Part shown: piece by piece, positions 44,449 through 55,210 of the stretch | How the letters are laid out: each line of letters starts with the position of its first letter | How positions within the stretch are numbered: position 1 is the stretch's first letter | NCBI GenBank assembly: GCA_913057775.1 | Contig: CAJXOG010000001.1 | Location: 310,001-374,000, forward strand | Length of the DNA stretch: 64,000 nt | DNA from: an uncultured Fodinibius sp. | Lineage (GTDB): Bacteria > Bacteroidota > Rhodothermia > Balneolales > Balneolaceae | Direction: 5' to 3' | Program-made: the position numbers and the translations under genes | The notes under the pieces: model-generated | Database searches by the model: none | What the model saw: the letters and a program-made list of their open reading frames with translations, nothing else | What the model was told of the DNA's origin: nothing

Positions 44449-45876
44449 TTGAAAGTAAAAGATGTACAACAAAAGCAGCTGTCGGATTTAGTAAAATCTG
44501 CCACACATACTGATTTTGGTCAAAAGTATGACTTTGAATCGATAAAAGGATTCCAGGATTTTACCGGCCGTCTACCGATCTCATTTTATAAGAATATCAA
44601 AACCCAGATAGAGGAATTAAAACAGGGAAAACAAGATATTTTCTGGCCCGGAAAAGTTAATAAGTTTGCTGTTTCCGCAGGCACATCCGGTGAAGGCAAG
44701 CATCTGCCACTGACAAAAGAGCGTCTTGAATCTGATCGGTCTTTCATGCGCAAAGTTGTTCGCAGTTATATTACACAGCGGCCTAATATTTTAGATCTAT
44801 GGGGTAAACATATTAGTATTCCCGGTACCCTTGAACAAAAAGAGCACTATCAAATTGGCGAAATTAGTGCCTATACCGCTCAAAATGCCCCTTGGTGGTT
44901 ATCACCATTCCAAATCATATCACCAACAAAGCTCAGCCAACTCCCTTTTAATGAAAAAATCAACCAAACTGTCAATGAGGCTATCAATAGTGATGTCCGC
45001 GTAATTACCGCTGTACCCAGCTGGATTCTTACCATGTTTAAACATGTTCTTGATAAGACCGGAGCTAAAAGCATAAAAGAAGTGTGGCCCAACCTTTCAC
45101 TATTAGTTTGTGGAGGGGTAAAATTAGCTAACTATAGACCGCATATCGAAAATCTACTAAACAAGCCGGGCGTCGATTTTATTGAGACTTATGGGGCTTC
45201 GGAAGGTTATTTCTCATTCACCGATAAGTTAACGAAAACAGATATGAAACTCGTAGTTGATAATGGCATCTTCTACGAATTCGTGCCCAACCCCCTCCCC
45301 GATCAAGAATCCATGGCTATACAGGAAACAATACCCCTATGGGAGGTCAAACCGAACACCCCCTACGCTATGCTCGTGACCACCAATTCTGGTCTCTGGC
45401 GTTATGCTTTAAACGATATAGTTGAATTTACACAAACCAATCCACCCCGGATTAAGGTAATGGGACGTGTTAGCGAAATGCTCGATGATTATGGTGAAGC
45501 GCTGTACGCCTATGAAGCGGAAGAAGCCTTGCAAAACATTTCAAAAGCAATGGATATCGAAATTGGTAACTTCACGATTGGTGCCACCCTTCAAGAAGGA
45601 GCAGCTGCACCTCAGCACTTTTGGTTTGTCCGTACCCAAGAACAGCTTCACCGCGATACTTTAGACCGACTTGCCAAAAAGATTGACCAAGAGGTATGCG
45701 AAATCAATCGACATTATGCTATCCGTAGAGAAAGTGATGCGCTTGGCCTTCCCAAAGTTTATTCTATTTCTCAACAACAGATTAATAACTGGCTGGCCAG
45801 CAAAGGAAAAGATAAAGCACAGGGCAAGCTGCCATCTATTTTGCGGGATGAAGAAGATATAGTGTTCTTCAAGTAA
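44449..45876 (+). CDS. GH3 family acyl-adenylate/amidotransferase-like protein
   Basis: 475 residues from a TTG start; the open frame gives no upstream ATG before a stop. GH3 motifs: I, FAVSAGTSGEGKHLPLT (about 81-97, phosphate loop); II, FIETYGASEGYFSF (about 244-257); III, MLVTTNSGLWRYALNDIVEF (about 308-327). A C-terminal domain has RVSEMLDDYGEALYAYEAEEAL. Plant GH3 enzymes adenylate jasmonate or auxin and join them to amino acids; bacterial members are of unknown substrate but common in FCB phyla. The N-terminus seems about 25 residues shorter than usual because the family normally has an extra helix before DVQQKQL, so the start may be mis-set or a small indel lies upstream. Confidence 0.85.
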   Translation: MKVKDVQQKQLSDLVKSATHTDFGQKYDFESIKGFQDFTGRLPISFYKNIKTQIEELKQGKQDIFWPGKVNKFAVSAGTSGEGKHLPLTKERLESDRSFMRKVVRSYITQRPNILDLWGKHISIPGTLEQKEHYQIGEISAYTAQNAPWWLSPFQIISPTKLSQLPFNEKINQTVNEAINSDVRVITAVPSWILTMFKHVLDKTGAKSIKEVWPNLSLLVCGGVKLANYRPHIENLLNKPGVDFIETYGASEGYFSFTDKLTKTDMKLVVDNGIFYEFVPNPLPDQESMAIQETIPLWEVKPNTPYAMLVTTNSGLWRYALNDIVEFTQTNPPRIKVMGRVSEMLDDYGEALYAYEAEEALQNISKAMDIEIGNFTIGATLQEGAAAPQHFWFVRTQEQLHRDTLDRLAKKIDQEVCEINRHYAIRRESDALGLPKVYSISQQQINNWLASKGKDKAQGKLPSILRDEEDIVFFK

Positions 45877-45993
45877 AATTTCTCCTCTCACCTCCCCATT
45901 TTTTAGGATCAAAATGCTTTAAATAAGGCACGGATTACCGATTAATAGTTCCAGTATCCGCATATTCAAAGAAGTTATTACGTTATCGAAGAC

Positions 45994-46935
45994 CTACAAC
46001 ATAAATCCCCGAATAAAAAATAGGAGATATATCAGCACTAAGACGAGTCCACTCCATCGGGAAATGGATTTTTGAATCATTAAGAGCGCTATAAACAATA
46101 CTGCGCCCAGTGATATTGGTAGATAAAAGCTAAATACTTCGGCACTTATAGGCACCGGACGTACTAACGTAATGATCCCGGCATTGCATAAGAAAAACGC
46201 TAAAACAGATCCCACCACATTGCCAAATGCAATTTCAGGACGTCCTTTTAGCGCCGCCGGTAACTCCCGGGCCACCTCTTCTATGCTAACTAAAAGTGCA
46301 AGTATTGTTATCCCAAACAGTGTATCAGATAATCCAAAGCCATCCATAAGTTCTCTTGATGACCATACGACCCACTCACTACCAACGATAATTGCTACCA
46401 GCGATCCTGCCAGCATGGCAATCGATTGCCACCGGCTTAAACCTGTGCCCTCTTCTATAGTTTCGACAGCCTCACCCCTTGGACGAACGTCTAATCCTCT
46501 TCGTCCAAGGTAAATCATGTACCAGACAGCAGTACAGTATCCCAATAATAACATAACCCCGTCCAACCGGGACAATAGACCGTCAAAACTAAGCACACCA
46601 AACAAAACCACGGAAGCAACCGTTAAAAGCGGAATCTGTATTGGAACCTGCTCAAATTTCATTGGAGCAATAATCGCCGTAATCCCAAGGGCCAAAGCCA
46701 CAGCTACCATTGCTGATCCCATAATAGTTCCTACAGCAATGCCGGTAACACCCTCGTAAGATGCCACTAATCCCAAGCTCAGGTTTTCGGGATCAAATCC
46801 GATCACAAGCACGCTGATTAAAAAAGTAGAAATTCCGAGCCTGACAGATGTACCGACTGTTGCCTCGACCAACTTTTCAGAAAAAAAGACGATCATCAGT
46901 ATACCAGCCAGAAAAACTAAAAAGGGAAATATCAC
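45994..46935 (-). CDS. Sodium/calcium exchanger (CaCA) family membrane protein
   Basis: 313 residues, about ten membrane helices in two repeats. The first alpha-repeat is degenerate (LISVLVIGFDPENLSLGLVA; DPE instead of the usual SxPE). The second has ILALLVSIEEVARELPAALKGRPEIAFGNVVGSVLAFFLCNAG, which keeps the GN(V/I)xGS motif. The first repeat also keeps GTIMGSAMVAVALALG. The family swaps Ca2+ or other divalent cations against Na+ or H+. The altered motifs make the ion preference uncertain. The gene lies alone, 58 bp past the GH3 end, convergent with it, and its promoter is in the 170-bp gap to the right, which also holds a hairpin. Confidence 0.82.
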   Translation of the reverse strand: MIFPFLVFLAGILMIVFFSEKLVEATVGTSVRLGISTFLISVLVIGFDPENLSLGLVASYEGVTGIAVGTIMGSAMVAVALALGITAIIAPMKFEQVPIQIPLLTVASVVLFGVLSFDGLLSRLDGVMLLLGYCTAVWYMIYLGRRGLDVRPRGEAVETIEEGTGLSRWQSIAMLAGSLVAIIVGSEWVVWSSRELMDGFGLSDTLFGITILALLVSIEEVARELPAALKGRPEIAFGNVVGSVLAFFLCNAGIITLVRPVPISAEVFSFYLPISLGAVLFIALLMIQKSISRWSGLVLVLIYLLFFIRGFML

Positions 46936-47044
46936 AATATCCTAGTAGTATGCTTTAAATAATAAGTTACCTTTTAAAAAGTTTCCTAATTTAAAAGCAA
47001 AACCTCCAACACTTACTAACCAATTACAAGACAAACAAACATAG

Positions 47045-47079
47045 AATAGGCTGGTAATCTATAAGATTACCAGCCTATT
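47045..47079. terminator. Perfect 16-bp hairpin between leuS and the antiporter gene
   Basis: 47045-47060 and 47064-47079 are exact reverse complements with a 3-nt loop (ATA). It starts 26 bp beyond the leuS stop, so it probably ends leuS transcription, although the following minus-strand tail (CTATGTTTGTTTG) is only moderately T-rich. Confidence 0.7.
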
Positions 47080-47105
47080 TAAAAGGAGTTACCTGATACG
47101 AAATC

Positions 47106-49706
47106 TTACTTCACTACAAGATTCACAATACGTTCAGGGACAAAAATTTCTTTTACAAGATCCCCATCCTCAAGATATTTTTTCACATTCTCCTCAGATT
47201 TCGCCTCAGAAAGTACAAACTCTTTATCCTTGGCCCTATCACGAGGAACGTTAATCTCTCCGCGTACTTTACCGTTTACCTGTATAGGATACAGTTGTGT
47301 ATCAGAAATTAGGTACTCCTCATTAAACTCCGGCCAATCGGCATAGGCAATACTTTCATCGTGACCAAGTTTCCGCCACAGCTCTTCAGCAATGTGCGGT
47401 GCAAAAGGCGAAAGCAATTTGACAAACGGTTCTAAAATTGATTTCGGATGCTCATCCCACTTATTCGCCTCATTGATAAAAATCATCATTGCTGAGATCG
47501 CTGTGTTAAATGATAGATCCTCAATATCTCCTGTTACTTTCTGAATGCATTCGTGCAACGTTTTTAATTGCTCTTTAGAGGGATCATCATCCACAACCGA
47601 ATCATTCAATTTTCCACTGCCTTCATCAATGATCAATCGCCATACCCGTCCCAAGAAACGGTACACGCCATCCACATCTTTAGTACTCCAAGGCTTAACC
47701 TGCTCCAGCGGACCCATAAACATCTCATACAATCTCATGGAATCCGCACCGTACTGTTCAACGATATCATCGGGGTTCACGACGTTACCGCGAGATTTGG
47801 ACATCTTGTGGGCTTTGGCATCCACAGTGATCTCTGTGTCTTTGATTACAAAATCATCACCTTGTTTCTCCACCTGATCGTCACTCAGCTTCACACGTTC
47901 AACATCTTCAACCTCGTCTGCAGCATTGGCAGGGATCCAGTTGCCGTCTTTTTTAAAACCAGTAAACTCCACCTCGCCTAGAATCATCCCTTGGTGTACC
48001 AGTCGCTGGAATGGCTCTTTTGTAGAAACCACGCCACAATCATACAGTACTTTGTGCCAGAAACGCGCATATAACAGATGCAACACGCTGTGCTCGGCAC
48101 CGCCGACGTACATATCCACCGGCATCCAGTAGTTTTCCTCATCAGGATCTACAGGCCCCTCCTCAAATTCAGGACTACAATAGCGCAGGTAATACCAGCA
48201 CGAACCCGCCCACTGTGGCATCGTATTCGTCTCGCGTTTGGCCGACTTTCCGGTTTCAGGGTCTTCAGTGTTGACCCAGTCAGTTGCTTTCGCCAAGGGC
48301 GGTTCACCATCCTCAGTAGGTTCAAAATCATCCAATTCGGGCAGTGTAACCGGCAAATCATCTTCTCTTAACGGCTTAGGTTCGCCGTCTACATGAATGA
48401 TGGGAAACGGTTCGCCCCAGTAACGCTGACGAGAAAAAAGCCAGTCGCGAAGTTTATAATTTACGGCCTTTTCGCCCTGTCCTATTTTCTCAAGCCAAGC
48501 AGTAATTTTTTCAATGGCTTCATCAACCGGCAATCCATTTAGAGAGATCTCATCATTTTCGGAATTAACAAGCGTGCCCTCTTCCACATCGGTGTAGGCT
48601 TCCTCGGAAATATCACCACCTTTCACCACTTCAACAATATCCAGATCAAATTTCTGAGCAAATTCCCAGTCGCGCTGGTCGTGCCCAGGCACCGCCATAA
48701 TTGCTCCGGTACCATAGGTGACCAAAACATAATCTGCAACGAGAATTGGGATCTCTTCACCCGTAGCCGGATTAACGGCCTTAGCCCCGGTAAAAACGCC
48801 CGTTTTCTCATCACTGAGTTCGGTACGTTCCAAATCAGACTTTCGCGCCGCTTCTTCCTGATAGTCTTCAACTGCTTGCTTCTGATCTTCCGTCGTAATT
48901 TTCTCAACTAAATCGTGTTCCGGCGCAAGCACCATGTAAGTAGCACCAAAAATAGTATCGGGACGCGTAGTAAAAACACGTATCTCTTCGTCGTATCCCT
49001 CTACTTCAAAATCAATATTGGCTCCTATGGATTTTCCGATCCAGTCGCGCTGCATCTTTTTTGTGGATTCGGGCCAATCCAGATCATCAAGACCCTCGAG
49101 CAGACGATCGGCATATTCGGTAATTTTAAGAACCCATTGACGCATCGGTTTTTTTACGACGGGAAAACCACCAACTTCGCTCTTGCCATCGATCACTTCC
49201 TCATTAGCCAGTACGGTCCCCAATTCAGGGCACCAGTTCACGGGCACATCATCTTCATAGGCTAATCCTTTCTCATAGAGCTTCAGGAATATCCACTGTG
49301 TCCACTTGTAATAATCCGGATCAGTAGTATTCACTTCCCGATCCCAGTCATAACTAAATCCCAGATCCTGCAGCTGCTCGCGAAACCTGTTTACATTTTT
49401 CTGAGTCGTATCCCGTGGATGAGTCCCGGTCTTCACTGCATATTGCTCGGCGGGTAATCCAAAAGCATCCCATCCAATGGGATGCAAAACATTAAAGCCG
49501 TTCATCCGTTTATATCGCGCCAAAATATCGGTAGCAGTGTATCCCTCAGGATGCCCCACATGCAGCCCCGACCCACTAGGATAGGGAAACATATCCAGCA
49601 CATAATACTTGGGCTTGTCGTGATCTTCCGGCGTTTTAAAAGTCTTATTTTCCTGCCAATATTCTTGCCACTTGGATTCAATATCTTCCGGCTTATACGA
49701 GCTCAT
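47106..49706 (-). CDS. leuS: Leucyl-tRNA synthetase
   Basis: 866 residues, class I synthetase that charges tRNA-Leu. HIGH-type motif in [21 protein letters not shown] (about 40-60); the large CP1 editing domain includes [18 protein letters not shown] (about 247-264); the KMSKS loop lies in [35 protein letters not shown] (about 655-690). An anticodon-binding helical domain and the C-terminal domain ([14 protein letters not shown]) complete it. Length and order are normal for bacterial LeuRS. There is no T-box or attenuator in the leader. It stands alone, with a 407-bp gap upstream containing an inverted repeat. Confidence 0.97.
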   Translation of the reverse strand: MSSYKPEDIESKWQEYWQENKTFKTPEDHDKPKYYVLDMFPYPSGSGLHVGHPEGYTATDILARYKRMNGFNVLHPIGWDAFGLPAEQYAVKTGTHPRDTTQKNVNRFREQLQDLGFSYDWDREVNTTDPDYYKWTQWIFLKLYEKGLAYEDDVPVNWCPELGTVLANEEVIDGKSEVGGFPVVKKPMRQWVLKITEYADRLLEGLDDLDWPESTKKMQRDWIGKSIGANIDFEVEGYDEEIRVFTTRPDTIFGATYMVLAPEHDLVEKITTEDQKQAVEDYQEEAARKSDLERTELSDEKTGVFTGAKAVNPATGEEIPILVADYVLVTYGTGAIMAVPGHDQRDWEFAQKFDLDIVEVVKGGDISEEAYTDVEEGTLVNSENDEISLNGLPVDEAIEKITAWLEKIGQGEKAVNYKLRDWLFSRQRYWGEPFPIIHVDGEPKPLREDDLPVTLPELDDFEPTEDGEPPLAKATDWVNTEDPETGKSAKRETNTMPQWAGSCWYYLRYCSPEFEEGPVDPDEENYWMPVDMYVGGAEHSVLHLLYARFWHKVLYDCGVVSTKEPFQRLVHQGMILGEVEFTGFKKDGNWIPANAADEVEDVERVKLSDDQVEKQGDDFVIKDTEITVDAKAHKMSKSRGNVVNPDDIVEQYGADSMRLYEMFMGPLEQVKPWSTKDVDGVYRFLGRVWRLIIDEGSGKLNDSVVDDDPSKEQLKTLHECIQKVTGDIEDLSFNTAISAMMIFINEANKWDEHPKSILEPFVKLLSPFAPHIAEELWRKLGHDESIAYADWPEFNEEYLISDTQLYPIQVNGKVRGEINVPRDRAKDKEFVLSEAKSEENVKKYLEDGDLVKEIFVPERIVNLVVK

Positions 49707-49749
49707 TCAGTTACTGCTTAAAAGTTTGTTATTGGTTATTTGTATAACG

Positions 49750-49827
49750 GAACGCAGATAACACGGATTTCTCGCTGGTTGTAGGATATATCAGTGAAAA
49801 CCCGCCCAATCCGCATAATCTGCGTTC
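49750..49827. repeat. REP-like imperfect inverted repeat upstream of leuS
   Basis: The left arm starting at 49750 (GAACGCAGATAACACGGATT) and the right arm ending at 49827 (AATCCGCATAATCTGCGTTC) are inverted copies with 2-3 differences, separated by about 38 bp. Such 'AACGCAGAT' arms are reminiscent of dispersed intergenic repeats in FCB genomes. No other copy is in the window. The rest of the 49707-50113 gap shows nothing I recognise beyond AT-rich DNA suited to divergent promoters of leuS and the S41 protease. Confidence 0.6.
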
Positions 49828-50113
49828 TATTTAAGTTGCCAAAGATAAGTAAAATTTCGGCTGGTTTGAAGAAGGATATTTGGGCATCAAAGTAAAATAA
49901 ACACAACCTATGTTGCTAAATCTACCTGTTGAGAATCTTTGATTCAGGACTGATTATCTTAGCTAAAACCCGATACGTCATCTAACTTTCCATTCAATCC
50001 CTGAATTCTTTACTTGTAAGAAATGGAATAGTTTAACAATTCATGATTCACTATAAATTCAGAACCTTTCTTGACAAATCACTCTGCCAGGTAAACCAAA
50101 ATCCCTCTTAATC

Positions 50114-53100
50114 ATGAAACGCCTATTTTTTCTCACAACGTTGCTGTTATCCTTTTTTATTTCTCAGTCTCAAGCTCACGAAGATCCGCTCTGGATGCGC
50201 TACCCGGCAATATCTCCTGACGGTGAACAGGTGGTTTTCAGCTACAAGGGCGATATTTATAAAGTTTCTTCCGAGGGTGGGCAGGCAATACCGTTGACTG
50301 TACACGACGCCCATGATTATATGCCGGTCTGGTCGCATGACGGTGAGTATATTGCTTTTGCCTCCTATCGATATGGCAATTATGACGTGTTCGTAATACC
50401 AGCCGATGGAGGTGAGGCAGAACGGGTCACCTATCATTCTGCTGATGATTACCCCTCTGATTTTACAACGGATAACAACGAAGTCCTATTTTCATCTTCG
50501 CGCCGAGATGTACATACCAATGCCCAGTTTCCATACGGACTCCTCGGCGAACTTTATAAAGTGTCACGCGAGGGCGGAATGCCGGACCAGGTCAGTTCTA
50601 TTACCGCAGAAGATGCCCGCTATAACAGCAGTGGAGAAATGATTATTTATCATGATCGCAAGGGATACGAAGATCCGTGGAGAAAACACCACACCTCCTC
50701 TATCACTCGTGATTTATGGACCTACCGGCCGGAATCAGGTGAGTATGAACAGATCACTGAGTGGCAGGGTGAAGATCGGAACCCGGTATTCAATCCCAAA
50801 AATGAACAGCAGGTTTTCTTTCTAAGTGAACGTAATGGATCCTTTAATGTACACAGGCTGAATCTCAATTCTCCGACTCGGGCCACGGCTGTTACTTCAT
50901 TTGAAGACCATCCGGTACGGTTTCTGACCATATCGGACGGTGGTCAGCTCTGCTTTTCCTATGACGGTAGGATATTTACGAAAAGTCCCGACGGCGAAAG
51001 CAAAGAATTGGCCGTTACAATAAGCAATGACAACCGGAAGAATGCATATGAGACGATTGGGCTCAACGACAAAGTCACTGAAATGGCATTGTCCCCCAAC
51101 GGAAAAGAGATTGCCTTCATCCAGCGCGGGGAAGTTTTTGTATCCAATGTGGATGGCAGCTCTGTGAAAAAAGTCACTAATACTCCGGGACAAGAGCGCT
51201 CTGTAAGCTTTGGTCCGGAAGGCAGAAAGCTGGTATATGCCGCCGAACGGAATAACAACTGGGATGTATATACAAATGAGATCCGCCGTGAGGAAGAACC
51301 CTATTTTTACTCTTCAACGGTATTGGATGAGGAGAAAATCGTAGGCAGCGACAAGGAGGAATTTCAGCCGACCTTTTCACCCGACGGAAACGAGGTTGCC
51401 TTTCTTGAGCAACGGACGATGTTACGGGTGATCAACCTAGAGAGCGGCGATATCAGAACGGTATATTCCGGAGAGAATAACTACTCTTACAGCGACGGCG
51501 ATCAACACTACGACTGGTCGCCCGACGGCAACTGGTTTTTAATCAACTACAATCAGGATAACCAGTGGATCGGAGAAGCCGCATTGGTCAATGCAGATGG
51601 CAGTGGTGAAGTGCATAATCTGACTCAGAGCGGCTATTCTGATCAGGAACCCATGTGGATGGACAACGGTAAGATGATGATTTGGGCTTCCAATCGGGAT
51701 GGGCAGCGAAATCACGGCAGCATGAGCGGTGAAATGGATGTCTACGGCATGTTCTTCACCCAGGAAGCCTATGATCGTTTCCAGCTGTCCAAGGAAGATA
51801 TTGAACTCCTCCGGGAGAAAGAGCAGACGCAACAAAAAGAAGAAGGCAGTGACGAAGATCAGGATAAGTCGGAAAAAAACATCGAGGATATAAAGATTAA
51901 ACTGGATGATATCTGGGAGCGCAAGGAGCGGCTTACTATTCACTCTTCGGACCTTTCGGATGCCACACTTTCGGCCGATACCGATGAGCTCTTTTACCTT
52001 GCCAGCGTTGAAAAAGGAGAAGATCTCTGGGTTACCGACTACCGAACCAAAGAGACCAAAATTTTAGCCAAAAATGTAGGCGACAACGCCAGCGACCTGA
52101 TCCTTGACCGCGAAAACGACAAACTGTATGTCCTTGCCGATGGATCCATCATTTCGGTGGATGCAAAAAGCGGGGAGCGCTCGCAGGTAAATGTTCGCGG
52201 AGAGATGACCCTCTACCCTGCTCAGGAGCGGGAATATATTTTTGAACACGTCTGGCGTCAGGTCAAAAAGAAATTTTATGATCCTGACCTGCATGGCGTT
52301 GACTGGGAGTTTTATAAGAAAGAATACGCTAAATTTTTACCCCACATAAACAATAACCACGACTTTTCTGAGATGCTCAGTGAGATGCTTGGCGAGCTCA
52401 ATGGTTCTCATACAGGAAGCCGATACAGACATCAAGAACCTTACGGGGATCAGACCGCATCACTAGGGGTTTTCTATGATCGCAGTTTCCAGGGGCCCGG
52501 ACTCAAAGTCGCAGAAGTGATTGAAAATGGTCCTTCCGATAAAGCTGATTCACAAATTTCGCAGGGAACCATTATCACCGGCATAGATGGAAACACACTC
52601 ACGGATGGCGAAAATGTATATCGGCAACTTAATAGAAAGGCCGGAGAACGGGTTCTGCTGTCTCTTGAAAATCCGGAAAACGGTGAAAACTGGGAAGAAG
52701 TCATTAAACCTATCTCGGGAAGTAAAGAGTCCGATCTGCTATATAACCGCTGGGTTGAACAAAATCGACAAAAAGTAAATGAGCTTTCGGGCAGTACCAT
52801 TGGATACGTGCATATCCGGGGTATGAATGATTCCAGTTACCGAACAGTTTTCGAAGAGGTTCTGGGCAAGAATGCTCAAAAAGAGGCTATTGTGGTCGAT
52901 ACCAGATTTAACGGCGGAGGCTGGCTCCATGAGCAACTGGCAACCTTCCTGAGTGGAGAACCCTACATCAAGTTTGCTCCTCGCGAAAAACGGCTTGGCA
53001 CCGAACCCATGCAAAAATGGTCGAAACCGTCTGCTGTACTGGTCAGTGAAGGCAATTACTCTGATGCCCACATGTTTCCTTACGCCTACCGATCCAAAGA

Positions 53101-53377
53101 CCTGGGCAAAATTATCGGGATGCCGGTTCCCGGAACAGGAACTGCAGTTTGGTGGGAGCAGCAAATCGATCCTACGCTGGTCTTCGGTATTCCCCAGGTT
53201 GGAATGTTGACCCCTGAAGGTGAGTACCTGGAGAACAACCAGCTTCAGCCTGATATAGTGCTCGACAATCGGCCGGAACAGCTGTTGCAGGGTATTGACC
53301 AACAGCTCAGAAAAGCGGTAGAGGTACTGGAAAAGGAAGCAGAATCGGAGTCAAGTCCTTTTGAAACCAACAATTAA
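50114..53377 (+). CDS. Tricorn-like S41 family protease (beta-propeller, PDZ, S41)
   Basis: 1087 residues. Signal peptide (1-21, ending SQAHE), then two N-terminal propellers of WD/TolB-like blades (AISPDGEQVVFSYKGDIYKV, PVWSHDGEYIAFASYRYGNYDVFV, TFSPDGNEVAFLEQ, YDWSPDGNWFLINYNQ). A linker rich in Glu/Lys (about 560-600) precedes a C1 helical segment, a PDZ domain (about 785-865: VAEVIENGPSDKADSQISQGTIITGIDG) and the S41 core. The core has GELNGSHTGSRYRHQ with the catalytic-type His, VDTRFNGGGWLHEQ, and VSEGNYSDAHMFPYAYRSKD with the nucleophile Ser near 982. Tricorn proteases finish degradation of peptides; here the leader puts it in the periplasm. A terminator follows at 53394. Confidence 0.92.
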   Translation: MKRLFFLTTLLLSFFISQSQAHEDPLWMRYPAISPDGEQVVFSYKGDIYKVSSEGGQAIPLTVHDAHDYMPVWSHDGEYIAFASYRYGNYDVFVIPADGGEAERVTYHSADDYPSDFTTDNNEVLFSSSRRDVHTNAQFPYGLLGELYKVSREGGMPDQVSSITAEDARYNSSGEMIIYHDRKGYEDPWRKHHTSSITRDLWTYRPESGEYEQITEWQGEDRNPVFNPKNEQQVFFLSERNGSFNVHRLNLNSPTRATAVTSFEDHPVRFLTISDGGQLCFSYDGRIFTKSPDGESKELAVTISNDNRKNAYETIGLNDKVTEMALSPNGKEIAFIQRGEVFVSNVDGSSVKKVTNTPGQERSVSFGPEGRKLVYAAERNNNWDVYTNEIRREEEPYFYSSTVLDEEKIVGSDKEEFQPTFSPDGNEVAFLEQRTMLRVINLESGDIRTVYSGENNYSYSDGDQHYDWSPDGNWFLINYNQDNQWIGEAALVNADGSGEVHNLTQSGYSDQEPMWMDNGKMMIWASNRDGQRNHGSMSGEMDVYGMFFTQEAYDRFQLSKEDIELLREKEQTQQKEEGSDEDQDKSEKNIEDIKIKLDDIWERKERLTIHSSDLSDATLSADTDELFYLASVEKGEDLWVTDYRTKETKILAKNVGDNASDLILDRENDKLYVLADGSIISVDAKSGERSQVNVRGEMTLYPAQEREYIFEHVWRQVKKKFYDPDLHGVDWEFYKKEYAKFLPHINNNHDFSEMLSEMLGELNGSHTGSRYRHQEPYGDQTASLGVFYDRSFQGPGLKVAEVIENGPSDKADSQISQGTIITGIDGNTLTDGENVYRQLNRKAGERVLLSLENPENGENWEEVIKPISGSKESDLLYNRWVEQNRQKVNELSGSTIGYVHIRGMNDSSYRTVFEEVLGKNAQKEAIVVDTRFNGGGWLHEQLATFLSGEPYIKFAPREKRLGTEPMQKWSKPSAVLVSEGNYSDAHMFPYAYRSKDLGKIIGMPVPGTGTAVWWEQQIDPTLVFGIPQVGMLTPEGEYLENNQLQPDIVLDNRPEQLLQGIDQQLRKAVEVLEKEAESESSPFETNN

Positions 53378-53393
53378 ACTTACACCTAAAATC

Positions 53394-53429
53394 AAAAAGG
53401 TCCCGCGGTTGTCTACCCGGGGCCTTTTT
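53394..53429. terminator. Bidirectional hairpin terminator between S41 protease and Na/Pi genes
   Basis: AAAAAGG (53394-53400) pairs with CCTTTTT (53423-53429), and the GC-rich centre (CCCGCGG with CCCGGGG, imperfect) extends the stem. T or A runs flank both sides, so it can serve the protease and the convergent Na/Pi gene (stop at 53471). Confidence 0.85.
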
Positions 53430-53470
53430 CAATTTAACTATGTACTCGGTTTTTGAGGTGTCTGGAGGTC

Positions 53471-55210
53471 TTATCCCCTTTCTTCGATCACTCTTTCATA
53501 TGCAGCTTTTACTTTTACACCGGCAAGTGCTTCGTTCACATTAAAGAGATGGTCACCAATCTTTTCTAACCGATTCAGATAATCTAGGAACACAAAGCCT
53601 ACCTCATTGGAGTAAGTGTTCTTTTCAAGCTGAGCGTAATGAAATTCCAGCAAATCATCACGGCAATCATCAATAGCATCTTCGATGGCAAGTGATTTGT
53701 CGAGATCGATATCTGCCTGCTCTTTATCAAGATTCTCGCGAACATTTCGAATGGCATCGTGTACTAAATCCAGCAGCTCATTTAACTTATCCATTGCTGA
53801 TTCGGGAAGTTCTCTGCCCTCACTTTGCATCCGCTCAAAGGTTTTAGACATTTGAAAATAGATATCCGCCACCCGTTCAAGATCATTAATCATACTATGC
53901 ATCCCACGAATACGACGTGTAGCATCTTCGGTAAGATTATAACTGGAAATCTTGGTAAGATACTCGGCAATTTCCAACTCAATATTATCGGTTATCCCTT
54001 CTCTTTTTTCAATCTTTTCCAAAAACTGATCCTGACGATTTTGCTTGTTAAATAGCAACCCCTGGATGCTAAAGTGCATCTTTTCAATCAGCTTGGCAAA
54101 CAATTGAATCTCTTTATGCGCTTGAGATATCGACAACTCCGGAGACGACATCATTCCTGAAGAGATGTACTGCAATCGGTGTTGTGTATCCTCTTTTTCT
54201 TTCTGATACTTCTCAATTATTCGAACAATATAGGGCACAAATCCAACCAGCAATAATACATTAAGCACATTAAACACCGAATGAAACAACGAAAGGGCCA
54301 GCGTGGCATTAGCGCGCCCAATTTGACTTGTTGCATGAAGAATTGACCCTGACTCAGGTACAACATAGTTCATCAAAGAATCAACCCCCACCAAAAAAGG
54401 ATCAATTAAAATCATCATCCATATCACTCCAAACATATTAAATACGAAGTGAAAACGAGCCGCCCGTTTGGCATACACATTACCTACCACGGCGGCAATA
54501 TTCGCCGTAACCGTAGTTCCAATATTTTCACCTAATACCATCGCGGCTGCTATTGGGAAATCAATCCATCCCTCGAATAACATAACCAAGGTAATTGCCA
54601 TAGCCGCTGAGGATGACTGAGTAACCAAGGTTAGTATGGTACCGGCAATTACAAAGATAACGATGGACGCAAAACCAAACTCTGTAAACTGATCCAGAAA
54701 CATAAACATTTCCGGATTTTCCTGAATATTTGGCACCCCATTTTTAATAAAATCGAGCCCTATAAATAAAATTCCGAACCCGATCATAGCTTCGGCAAGA
54801 TTGCGCAGTTTCTCACGACCGAAAAATATAAAAGGGAAAAAGACACCGATTAACATCATGGCAACCGAAGTAATCTGCATCTTAAATCCAAAAATGGAGA
54901 TCATCCAAGCCGTAACAGTCGTCCCGATATTGGCTCCCATAATTACCCCGGTGGATTCGATAAACGTAATCAAGCCGGCATTCACAAAACTAACGACCAT
55001 CACGGTAGTAGTAGACGATGACTGGGTAATGGATGTAGTAGCAAAACCGGTAAGAATGCCCCGAAATCGCGTGCTGGTCATTCCTTTTAGAATAGCCCGC
55101 AGCTTATTACCTGCAACTTTCTGGAGGCCATCGCTAAAAACTTTCATCCCATAAATAAAAATTCCCAATGCCCCTACAAGCTGCAATAAATCCCAAAACG
55201 TATAAGTCAT
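53471..55210 (-). CDS. Na/Pi-cotransporter family protein with C-terminal PhoU-like domain
   Basis: 579 residues. The membrane half (about 1-330) has the duplicated PNaS motifs: ITQSSSTTTVMVVSFVNAG (about 60-78) with GANIGTTVTAW (about 92-102), and VTQSSSAAMAITLVML with GENIGTTVTANIAA in the second repeat. The cytoplasmic C-terminal part (about 340-570) is helical and PhoU-like (YNLTEDATRRIRGMHSMINDLERVADIYFQ, then LDYLNRLEKIGDHLFNVNEAL). The YjbB/NptA-type family moves phosphate with Na+, often as an exporter that limits phosphate overload. It stands alone, convergent with the protease and divergent from the methyltransferase. Confidence 0.92.
   Translation of the reverse strand: MTYTFWDLLQLVGALGIFIYGMKVFSDGLQKVAGNKLRAILKGMTSTRFRGILTGFATTSITQSSSTTTVMVVSFVNAGLITFIESTGVIMGANIGTTVTAWMISIFGFKMQITSVAMMLIGVFFPFIFFGREKLRNLAEAMIGFGILFIGLDFIKNGVPNIQENPEMFMFLDQFTEFGFASIVIFVIAGTILTLVTQSSSAAMAITLVMLFEGWIDFPIAAAMVLGENIGTTVTANIAAVVGNVYAKRAARFHFVFNMFGVIWMMILIDPFLVGVDSLMNYVVPESGSILHATSQIGRANATLALSLFHSVFNVLNVLLLVGFVPYIVRIIEKYQKEKEDTQHRLQYISSGMMSSPELSISQAHKEIQLFAKLIEKMHFSIQGLLFNKQNRQDQFLEKIEKREGITDNIELEIAEYLTKISSYNLTEDATRRIRGMHSMINDLERVADIYFQMSKTFERMQSEGRELPESAMDKLNELLDLVHDAIRNVRENLDKEQADIDLDKSLAIEDAIDDCRDDLLEFHYAQLEKNTYSNEVGFVFLDYLNRLEKIGDHLFNVNEALAGVKVKAAYERVIEERG

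Noticed and set aside
44449-45876. MenE (o-succinylbenzoate-CoA ligase) completing the menaquinone pathway
   Set aside because: The motifs are those of GH3 proteins, not of acyl-CoA synthetases of the MenE type, and it is 35 kb from the men operon.
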